A stretch of 64,000 nucleotides of DNA, from the NCBI GenBank assembly GCA_031769625.1, contig JAUIMM010000213.1, positions 1,612,001 through 1,676,000 of the forward strand, written 5' to 3'. A program made the translations under genes and the position numbers. The DNA is from Taudactylus pleione (taxonomy: Eukaryota; Chordata; Amphibia; Anura; Myobatrachidae). Shown here piece by piece: positions 56,054 through 64,000 of the stretch (its first letter is position 1; every line of letters begins with the position of its first letter). Below the pieces are notes generated by a model, which saw only the letters and a program-made list of their open reading frames with translations, was not told the DNA's origin and did no database searches.

Positions 56054-56059
<6 letters not shown>

Positions 56060-56090
<31 letters not shown>
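56060..56090. repeat. (TA)n microsatellite
   Basis: TA tract right of the MITE. Confidence 0.85.
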
Positions 56091-56091
<1 letters not shown>

Positions 56092-57727
56092 GTTGTTGCT
56101 GTTGTCTCCTGGGGTAAATGGCAGTACCATGCATGCAGCAGCCAATTAGTTGCACACCAGTTCAGGGCTTTGGTACACATATGCACCTCTGGTTTTATTT
56201 GAGACCACAAAATAAACAAATCATAAAATTAAATCCTAGCCTGTCCAGCTCTAACTAACATACAATTCCCCCTCTCATGTTAGAAGTACCTAGTGTCACA
56301 GATGATGTCACAGACTGGGGACTCCGGCAGTGGATTGACCTGTTTGTACACATGGAGATTTGTGGCTATAAAAATCTGAGTTGGTTTATTTGTTATTTAT
56401 TCCAGATGAAAATGTAACTACCTAAATACACTGAAATGTTGGAAATGGAATATGGATTCACTCTCTGTAATCATTTGCAGAAAATCTGTCGTTCCTCTCT
56501 CTGTATATAATTAGAATTTGACTCTAATTGGGTTTCCATATACAGTACTTGTCTGGAAATAAATCCAATGTATATGTCTATAGTACAGTAACTTATATTT
56601 AGATATATTTTCTTAATCCTGGCTGAATACATACTATGTAGTTGTTTTTATGCCTGTGAAAATGGAAAATCTTTTCTTGGTCATTATACACAGACAGTGC
56701 TGTAAGTTTTGATAAAACGAATTGACAAAGCAGAAAGTGGGAATTACTGTACTTTGGTTTTTTACAATCCAGCTCTCAGAGACTGACAGAGTGGCATCTC
56801 TGTAGTGATTAATGCCTGTTTTTGAAGAATAACTATTCATTTTCACCTGGATGAGGAGAAGAAGCGGTTAATTATATTGTATCTTGAGCCCTAACAGCAG
56901 GTGGATAAAATAGTTGCTGTGAGACAAGATGTTCATGCAGTGGAGCCATCATTCATGTTAAACACAGAAAAGAAACCATAGATATTGCACAGCAGCATGT
57001 TCACAATCATTATAAATGGTCAGATAAGCAAATTCATTTTTGGAACACTGCCTTTGCGCTGTACCACTTACATGGTAGCATTTAGGGAAAATGTAACACT
57101 CACTGGGCATGTAGTGTAGCACAAGGTCCCATGCTGAGGCAAGATGCCACCAATAGGCAGCCTTCTGTTCATATTAGAGATCATTAGTGTAGGATAGAGG
57201 TTCCTATAGCATTATAAATGGTCTAAATGCCCTTTTATTATAAGCTGTGGACAGAATACCATTGCTCTACTAGGTAATGGAGCACAACTACTTTAAGGCT
57301 AAGTTGGACATATGTAGGCCATTTGCTTGGTATAAAAGATGTATGAGCACAAAAAAATACAAAAATGAATGTCTTACACAGACCTCTGCTTCTTACACTT
57401 GCACCTCCAAGTGGTGGAAGCAGTTATTTGGGGGAATTCACACTGTATATCCCAACAAATGCCAAATACTACTATTATTGGTTAGTGGTTATTCTTCTAT
57501 TTGTATGTAGATGAATCTTGTTAAGAAGTCCATTTAGTTAGTGCTGAAATATAAGTTTAACATTATATCCTTACTGTTTTTCCATCTTTATGTATGCACA
57601 TATTTCACAGTATAACTTTTAATAGTACACTTACAGCAGAATGTGCCTTTTCTTTTACATTCCTTTAGATACAATACCCACTAGGATTACAGTGTGTTTC
57701 TATGAATATCAGCTGCCACACATCAAA
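56091..57727. other. 1.6 kb without recognisable feature
   Basis: Read on both strands; no domain, RNA gene or clear repeat was found. The composition is ordinary and AT-rich. Confidence 0.5.
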
Positions 57728-58109
57728 GGGGGCGATTTAATTGTTTAGCTGATGGCTACTTATTTAAGGTGCCTGATGGAACAATTCAATTGTTGCTCAA
57801 TTTGAGCGCGATAGCCACCAGTGCCAACATTTCTGCTCACCAGGGCCGGATTAAGGGGGGGCGACAGGTGCAATCATCCCTGGGCCCCCCCACCTGAAGG
57901 GCCCCCACACCCATCAGGGTTAATGTGAACTGGAGGAGATGGAACCAGTTCCGCCTCCTCCGGCCAACCTAACCCTGGCGCAGCAGGGAGGCATTATTTG
58001 CCAGACACCCGCTGATTGTAACCAGCGGGCGCCTGGCTCCCTCCCCACAGTGTCAGCCGGAGCCGGAGACTGGAGCTCATTCGTGAGCTCCGGCTTCCGG
58101 CTCACGCAG

Positions 58110-58151
58110 TGCACTATGGGAGAGACGTCATTACGTGTCTCCCATAGTGCA
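58110..58151. repeat. 42 nt hairpin
   Basis: TGCACTATGGGAGAGACGT pairs with ACGTGTCTCCCATAGTGCA with one mismatch and a 4 nt loop. Confidence 0.9.
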
Positions 58152-58254
58152 GAGGAGCAGCCGGGCAGAATGGACATGGACGGCAGAGGGAGCGGGGCTG
58201 AAGGTAAGTATTAGCTGTTTTTTTATTTTAAGTGCAATTGGCTTTTCTAGTGGG

Positions 58255-58870
58255 GGGGTGGGATTACTACTGGGGGCGTTACTCAGGGGGGATTACTACT
58301 GGGGGCATTACTCAGGGGGGGCATTACTACTGGGGGCACCACTTCTGGGGGCATTACTCAGGAGGCATTAATATTGGGGGCCTCTACTCTTGGGGGCTTT
58401 ACTACTTGAAGGCAGGGCATTACTACAGGGGGCACTACTACAGGGGGCACTACTACTGGGGCCACTACAACAGGGGGCATTACTACTGGGGGCACAACTA
58501 CAGTGGTATTACTAATGAGGGAATTTATACAGGGGGCATTACTACTAGGGCATTACTATTGGGCACACACAGGGGGCATGACTACTGGGGGGCATTACTA
58601 TTGGGGGCACAACTACAGGGGTATTACTACTGGTGGTAGTTATACAGGGGGCATTACTATTGGGGACACAACCACAGGCGGCATTACTACAGGGGGCATA
58701 ACTGCAGGGGGCATGACTACTGGGGGCACTACTAATAGGAGTATTGCATAGGGGGCACTGCATAAGGGGCACCACTCCTGTGGGCACTGCATAAAGGGTA
58801 CCACTACTGTGGGCTCTGCACATGGGGCACTACCACTGTGGGCACTGACACTACTGGGGTCCCCATTGCG
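58255..58870. repeat. GGGGGCATTACTACT minisatellite
   Basis: About 30 units of 15-21 bp built on GGGGGCATTACTACTG, with variants CACTACTACAGG and ATAACTGCAGG. The glycine/tyrosine-rich frames it opens are repeat artefacts. Confidence 0.9.
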
Positions 58871-59198
58871 CATACCCCAAGTTTGTCACATTTATTAGGG
58901 GCCCCCACATGTTTGTTGCCCAGGGGCCCCCACAGACCTTTATCCAGCCCTGCTGCTTACACCCTCAGGAGAGGTTAAGGCTTGCTAATTGCAGTTAGGA
59001 CACAATAACCAGAACTTTAGAAAGGTTTAGCCATTTTGCACGGCTAAACCCAGTCTAATAGGAAGTGAAGAGGGCAATAATTATTGAGTGCCCAGAACAA
59101 TTGAATTGCAAAACTGGGTGCTCATTAATTATCGCCGCCCACGCAACACTTGAATTACCCCCAAAGTGTGAAGAAATAGAGTTCTTTTGAAATTATCA

Positions 59199-59199
59199 C

Positions 59200-59245
<46 letters not shown>
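59199..59245. repeat. (TTA)n microsatellite
   Basis: An uninterrupted ATT/TTA trinucleotide run of about 15 units. Confidence 0.9.
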
Positions 59246-59247
<2 letters not shown>

Positions 59248-59483
59248 GATGTTTTTTATTTGTGTGACTTACAGACATAAAAACAATGAACTCTCACAAA
59301 AAAAAATCAGAAAAGGAAGTTTATTCCATAACACAGAAGTTATACTGAATAACATAATCTGATTAGTGAAGATAAGGTGTAGTATCCAGCAGCTGTTTTG
59401 GTGATATTTATCAAAGGATGCTACATACAGACATACATACATATATACAAACAAACAAACAAATGCCTGTATTATGCACTGTA

Positions 59484-61096
59484 CAGTGCATCCGGAAAGT
59501 ATTCACAACGCTTCACTTTTTCCACATTTTGTTATGCTACAGCCTTATTCCAAAATTGAATAAATTAATTTTTGTCCTCAAAATTCTATACACAATACCC
59601 CATAATGACAACCTGTAAAAACTTTTTTTGAGATTTCTGCAAATTTAATTAAAAAAAAAACTAAGAAATCATATGTACATAAGTATTCATGGCCTTTGCC
59701 ATGAAGCTCAAAACTGAGCTCAGGTGCATCCTGTTTCCACTGATCATCCTTGAGATGTTCCTACAGCAAAATTGGAGTCCACCTGTGGTAAATTCAGTTG
59801 AGTGGACATGATTTTGAAAGGCATACACCTGTCTATATAAGGACCCACACTTGACAGTGCATCTCAGAGCACAAACCAAGCATGAAGTCCAAGGAATTGT
59901 CTGTAGACCTCCAAGACAGGATTGTTTTGAGGCACAAATCTGGGGAGGGGTACAGAAAAATATCTGCTGCTTTGAAGGTCCCAATGAGCACAGTGGCATC
60001 CATCATCCATAAATGGAAGAAATTCGGAACCACCAGGACTGTTCCTAGAGTTGGCCAGCTGTCTAAACTGAGCTATCAGGGGAGAAGGGCCCTTGACAGG
60101 GAGGTGACGAAGAACCCTATAGTCACTCTGTCAGAGCTACAGCATTCCTCTGTGGAGAGTGGAGAACCTTCCAGAATGACAACCATCTCTGCAGAAATCC
60201 ACCAATCATGCCTGTATGGTATAGTGGCCAGATGGAAGCCCCTCCTTAGTAAAAAGCACATGGCAGCCCACCTGGAGTTTGCCAAAATTCACCTAAAGGA
60301 CTCTCATACCATGATAAGATAAAGATTGAACTCTTTGGTGTGAATTCCAGGCATTATGTTTGGAGGAAACCAGCCACCACTCATCACCAGGCCAATACCA
60401 TCCAAACAGTGAAGCATGGTGGTGGCAGCATCATGCTGTGGGGATGTTTTTCAGTGGCAGGAACTAGGAGACTAGTCAGGATAGAGGGAAAAATGAATGC
60501 AGCAATGTACAGAGAAATCCTGGATGAAAACCTGCTCCAGAGCGCTCTTGACCTCAGACTGGGGCGATGGTTCATCTTTCAGCAGGACAATGACCGTAAG
60601 CATACAGCCAAGATATCAGAGGAGTGGCTTCAGGACAACTCTTTGAATGTCCCTGAGTGGCCCAGCCAGACACCAGACTTGAATCCAATTGAACATCTCT
60701 GGAGAGATCTGAAAATGGCTGTGCACCGACGCTTCCCATACAACCTGATGGAGCTTGAGAGGTGCTGCAAAGAGGAATGGGCGAAACTGCCCAAAGATAG
60801 GTGTGCCAAGCTTGTGGCATCATATTCAAATAGACTTGAGGCTGTAATTGCTGCCAAAGGTGCATCAACAAAGTCTTAAGTAAAGGTTGTAAATACTTAT
60901 GTACATGTAATTTCTTAGTTGTTGTTTTTTCATTAAATTTGCAAAAATTGCAAAAAAACTTTTTACACGTTGTCATTATGGGGTATTGTGTGTAGAATTT
61001 TGAGGACAAAAATTAATTTATACCACTTTGGAATAAGGCTGAACATAACAAAATGTGGAAAAAGTGAAGCATTGTGAATACTTTCCGGATGCACTG
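59484..61096 (+). mobile_element. Tc1-type element B, near full length (1.61 kb)
   Basis: Ends CAGTGCATCCGGAAAGTATT on both sides (the right one inverted), with inverted similarity continuing for roughly 200 bp. TA flanks both ends (59482-59483 and 61097-61098). The transposase inside is nearly complete. It is much better preserved than Tc1 element A, so the insertion is younger. Confidence 0.93.
59882..60879 (+). pseudogene. Tc1 transposase (element B), disabled by a short lesion
   Basis: Starts MKSKELSVDLQDRIVLRHKS with a paired helix-turn-helix region (GYRKISAALKVPMSTVASII, then a second at about residues 60-115). The frame runs 146 codons to about 60320. The second part (60340-60879) has [23 protein letters not shown] with the second catalytic aspartate, and NPIEHLWRDLK with the third acid, ending AAKGASTKS. 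At the junction (about 60300-60335) the usual LWSDETK block is reduced to HDKIKIELFG in a shifted frame. The first aspartate context is damaged and the product truncated. A small deletion is the simplest explanation. Confidence 0.9.
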
Positions 61097-61139
61097 TAGG
61101 TGCCAAATAACTGATAATAAATTTTCCTCTTTCTCACCA

Positions 61140-61492
61140 ATCACAGTTTATTTATTATTTATTTATTACCAGTTACTTATAGCGAACACATATTCCGCAG
61201 CACTTTACAGAGAATATTTGACCATTCACATCAGTCCCAGCCCCAGTGGAGCTTACAATCTTTATTCCCTACCACATGTACGCACACTTACACACTAGGG
61301 TTATTTTATGTTGGGAGCCAATTAACCTAACAGTATATTTTTGGAGTGTGGGAGGAAACTGGAGTACCCGGAGAAAACCCACAAAAGCACAGGGAGAATA
61401 TACAAACTCCACACAGTTAGGGCCATGGTGGGAATCAAACCCATGACCTCAGTGCTGTGAGACAGTAATGCTAACCATTACACCAGTTGAAT
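61140..61492 (-). mobile_element. tRNA-headed SINE
   Basis: On the minus strand the head has a box A-like TGGTGTAATGGTTAGCA and a box B-like GGGTTTGATTCCCA, i.e. an internal RNA polymerase III promoter of tRNA type. The central region (TTTTCTCCGGGTACTCC, GTTTCCTCCCACACTCC) matches a conserved interspersed sequence I know from fish and amphibians. The tail is rich in TAAA-type repeats (61145-61170). Non-autonomous; it would use a LINE reverse transcriptase. Confidence 0.75.
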
Positions 61493-61750
61493 GCATTGCA
61501 TCTGTAACAGAAAACACAATGGAAATGCATCACATGATCAGTAATTAAGTAAGAAGCATACACACAAAGGGTCACATGACCAAAAGTATAACTCCCTTCC
61601 TCCCACTAGATTAGTTGTTTTGGAACTCACTGTAAGTGTAATTGACATTATACCAACTGTCATTACATGCCAATACGATTACATAATTTTATCATTGCTT
61701 AGATTTATATTTATTGTTTATATAGATTACAAAAAAAACATGCTTTCAAT
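61493..61750. other. Short AT-rich flank, nothing recognised
   Basis: No gene or repeat signal that I can support before the left end of hAT copy 6. Confidence 0.4.
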
Positions 61751-61989
61751 TAGAGATGAGTGGGTCCGGGTCTCCGAGAACCGAACCCACCCGTACTTAG
61801 GGGATCCAAGTAGGATTCGAGTACGACTTTGGTTCTCCTGCCAAACTCAGAATCCAAAACGAGGCAAAATGTCATCATCCCACTGTTGTATTCTCGGTGG
61901 GTTTTGGATTCTATAACGGTCCCGGTGATCTGCGCCATTTTCACTCTGGCTGTGGATAGTGCACAGACAACAGACGTGCTCTGTGCTGC

Positions 61990-62560
61990 TCTGTCTGTTC
62001 AAGGGGGCAGTGTTGTCGGGCTGGGGCTGCAGTACATAAAGGGGAGGGGGTGCTGCTGTGTCACTGTTGTCCTGTCAATCAAGGGGCTGCAGTACATAAA
62101 GGGATGATGCTGTGTTGTCCATAAATGGCTTGGGGCTGCAGTACATAAAGGGGGGCTGCACTTCATAAGGGGTGCTGCTTTGTTGTCCTGTTCATCAAGG
62201 GGCTAGGGCTGCAATCATAAAGGGGTTCGCATCATCCAGGGGTTCTCTGTCAATCCAGGGGTGCTCTTCCCCAGTGTAAAAAAAAGAAAAAGTTAATTAC
62301 AATTAATTATTATCATTCAACAAAAAATAAACAAATAAAGATATTTTTTTGTATCTGTGCTAGCTACGCTATTATTGTTCGGTTACACTGCTGGCCATAC
62401 CGCAGTTTATCATCCATCTATTTGTGACTCTGCAGGTAGTCTGTCCGCACTTCACAGGGGTGCTTTGTTGTCCACAAAGGGGTGCTGTTTTGTTCTTCAA
62501 GGGGCTGCTGCCTTGTCCAGGGGTGATCTTTCCCAGTGTAAAAAAAAAATAAAAAGTTAA
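61990..62560. repeat. GGGGCTGCAGTACATAAAGG direct repeats, hAT copy 6
   Basis: GGGGCTGCAGTACATAAAGG occurs at three places between 62020 and 62155, with related GGGGTGCTG and TGTTGTCC words. A longer duplicated block around GTGCTAGCT / TGCTATTATTGTTCGGT (about 62355-62385 and 62615-62640) follows. Confidence 0.7.
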
Positions 62561-62674
62561 TAAAATTAGCTTTCCTCAAAAAAAAGATCTTTTTTTTTTT
62601 CGTTTTTTTTGTGTGTGCTAGCTGTGCTATTATTGTTCGGTGACAATGCCAGCCAGACCACAATTTATCATCCA

Positions 62675-62920
62675 CGTATTGTGACACTATAAATCGTAGG
62701 GCAGTGTGTTATTCTTATTCATAAAAAATCTTGTGACACTGTAAGTGGTAGCGCAGTGTTTTACTCATAAAAAAAATCATGTGACATTGTACGTGGTAGC
62801 ACAGTGTTTTATTAATAAAAATCTTGTGACACTGTAAGTGATTGCGCAGTATGTTATTCTTTTCTTAATCATAAAATATATTGTGACATTGTAGGTCATT
62901 GATACCACAGTGTAATATTT
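62675..62920. repeat. ~47 bp tandem array in the 5' region of hAT copy 6
   Basis: TTGTGACACTGTAAGTGGTA followed by GCGCAGTGTTTTACTCATAA recurs about five times. It is the same unit as in copy 5 at 54655-55095. Confidence 0.85.
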
Positions 62921-62976
62921 AAAACTGGTACAAAATTACATTTGTGCTGTTCCCCTCTTCATTTGTGTTTGTTGAT

Positions 62977-63730
62977 ATGGAAAATGATCAGTTAAGAGAA
63001 GAGCAGGAACCACATACTAGTTCTGGAGCTGCTGCCAGTGCCATCAGTCATGATGATACTAGTCTGTCTATATCATATTCTAAAGCCGATGCCCAAGGGC
63101 ATATAGGGCTTAAGTCAAGACATCTAAAATCAAAGAACTAATCTTTTACAGTGGTAAAGAAAAAAACATCAAAGGGAAAGTTAGCTGTAGAAAGACATAA
63201 AATTGGCAATATGCCCTTCACACCACACGAAGTGGCAAGGAAAGGCTAAGGCCTTAGCCTTTATTTATGACTGGTGGTTCTGCCTCTTATGATGATTTAA
63301 GCACAAGTGAACATGCTGACATAGAAATCAAAGATGCTTCTGTGGAAGTGCACCAGGATGAGGAGAATATTTGTGTAGCTGACTCTAATAAGGATGTTGA
63401 TGATGAGGATGTTGATGAAGATGATGTTGTTGATGAGGATGTTGTTTGTGTAAATTAGGCACCAGTTTAAGAAACAGTATTGCCCATGATAAGGAAAAGC
63501 CCATTGTCATGTCTGGGCAAAAAAATTCCACTTCTTATGTGTGGAATTATTTCTACCCAAATCCGGACAACAATTGTCAAGCAATCTATACCCTTTGTAA
63601 AGCTAGAATAAGTAGAGGTAGGAACCTTAACCATCTAGGATCCTTCTCCCTGTCACGTCATCTGCAGTGCATCCATCAAAAAAGTTTTCCAAAATTCAGA
63701 AACTTTAGCTAAAACAGTGCCAACAAGCAG
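62977..63730 (+). pseudogene. N-terminal part of the hAT copy 6 transposase with BED finger
   Basis: Starts MENDQLREEQEPHTSSGAAA, similar to copies 1-3, then breaks near 63140. A second open stretch (63267-63458) is acidic (DVDDEDVDEDDVVDEDVV). A third (63446-63712) holds the BED finger: TSYVWNYFYPNPDNNCQ, C..C, GRNLNHLGSF, H....H. The frame ends before the catalytic core. Confidence 0.85.
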
Positions 63731-63819
63731 TCCAGTGTCAGCTAGCTCCCTTCTCTACTAGATCCAAGCACCTGCCATCTTCACCACCAATACCTTTCAT
63801 CAACAATATCCTCAATAAT

Positions 63820-64000
63820 GAAGCAATTGCTTTGTTTTGCCACCATAAGACAAGCTACCAATGGGCAGCTGACATTGCTGGCAATTATCTCTGTGCAAAA
63901 ACTGGCTTTACAGAGGAAGATGTTGTCACCATCATCATCCGATTCCTCCCCCTTATCAGTGTCTACATAATATTTCTTCACACAATATTAATTTGTCCAT
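63820..64000 (-). pseudogene. Inverted C-terminal end of the hAT copy 6 transposase
   Basis: On the minus strand the sequence reads toward an acidic tail (VDTDKGEESDDDGDNIF) and the 3' leader GCCAGTTTTTGCACAGAG, i.e. the C-terminus and downstream region in reverse relative to the BED part. It continues past the window end. Confidence 0.8.

Larger units (their letters stand above)
57841..58952. mobile_element. hAT-type non-autonomous element (1112 bp)
   Basis: Ends CAGGGCCGGATTAAGG and, inverted, CAGGGCTGGATAAAGG. The flanks CTGCTCAC (57833-57840) and CTGCTTAC (58953-58960) match at 7 of 8. The inside holds GGGCCCCC runs near both ends, a 42 nt hairpin and a minisatellite. GAAGGTAAGTATT at 58200 resembles a splice donor but has no supporting exon. 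Confidence 0.85.
57728..59162. mobile_element. Outer non-autonomous element hosting a nested MITE
   Basis: Left end GGGGGCGATTTAATTGTT; right end, inverted, GGGGGTAATTCAAGTGTTG. AAA flanks both sides. The hAT-type MITE at 57841-58952 sits inside, so the outer element is older and only about 320 bp without it. Confidence 0.55.
61751..64000 (+). mobile_element. hAT element copy 6, left part, internally inverted, cut by window end
   Basis: Left end TAGAGATGAGTGGGTCC. It follows the copy 5 plan in the opposite orientation: direct repeats, ~47 bp tandem array, N-terminal coding with a BED finger, then a C-terminal segment in reverse orientation from about 63820 on. The right end lies beyond the window. 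No solo LTR is present, so it shows the pre-insertion state of copy 5. Confidence 0.8.

Noticed and set aside
58195..58215. GAAGGTAAGTATT considered as a real splice donor of a host exon
   Set aside because: It lies inside a non-autonomous hAT-type element and no matching acceptor or coding exon is visible.
58135..58873. Glycine/tyrosine-rich plus-strand and proline-rich minus-strand frames
   Set aside because: Both come from the GGGGGCATTACTACT minisatellite.

Overview
This window looks like intergenic, repeat-dominated vertebrate DNA, most likely from an amphibian (probably a frog), although the species cannot be fixed from sequence alone. The reasons are the BED-finger hAT transposons, a Penelope-like element with a hammerhead-type motif, Tc1 elements, a tRNA-headed SINE, many hairpin MITEs, a vertebrate-type 5S rRNA-like sequence and abundant (TA)n microsatellites. 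I found no convincing host exon, tRNA gene or operon structure. Almost every long reading frame belongs to a transposon or lies in a tandem repeat.

Layout. 0-1.9 kb holds a hairpin hAT MITE and AT-rich flank. 1.93-9.90 kb is a complete hAT element (copy 1) with an intact 1038-residue transposase on the minus strand and a 3.7 kb array of about 23 units of ~160 bp between promoter and start codon. 9.95-16.74 kb is a diverged, broken hAT (copy 4) interrupted by a truncated Penelope-like element, with a decayed Tc1 element (16.74-18.36 kb) at its right edge. 18.4-21.4 kb holds two inverted hammerhead-like motifs and a dispersed repeat. 21.4-27.5 kb is a Penelope-like element with direct terminal repeats, a broken RT, a GIY-YIG domain, a 5S-like sequence and a nested MITE. 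27.54-32.36 kb is hAT copy 2 (plus strand, broken). 32.4-36.7 kb holds a second copy of the dispersed repeat, a 270 bp palindrome, a GC-rich 39/69 bp minisatellite and MITEs. 36.68-41.28 kb is hAT copy 3 (minus strand, broken). 41.3-51.4 kb is a mosaic of MITEs (Tigger-like, Harbinger-like, Tc1-like), a decayed LINE and a compound inverted repeat. 51.41-55.63 kb is hAT copy 5, which has an internal inversion and contains a solo LTR. 55.6-61.5 kb holds hAT-type MITEs (one nested in another element), a Tc1 element with a broken transposase and a SINE. From 61.75 kb to the window end is hAT copy 6, with the same internal inversion junction as copy 5.

How the parts relate. Six hAT copies form two subfamilies (1-3 and 4-6). 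Copy 1 is the only one with an open, motif-complete transposase and is the natural candidate source of activity. Copies 2, 3 and 4 are dead relatives. Copies 5 and 6 share a rearrangement, so their common ancestor was probably rearranged and then moved in trans. All six place tandem repeats between the 5' terminal inverted repeat and the transposase start, although the repeat sequences differ between subfamilies. The most unusual signals are this recurrent 5' repeat architecture, the shared inversion, a hairpin conserved just downstream of the transposase stop, and a full-length 5S-rRNA-like sequence embedded in both Penelope copies.
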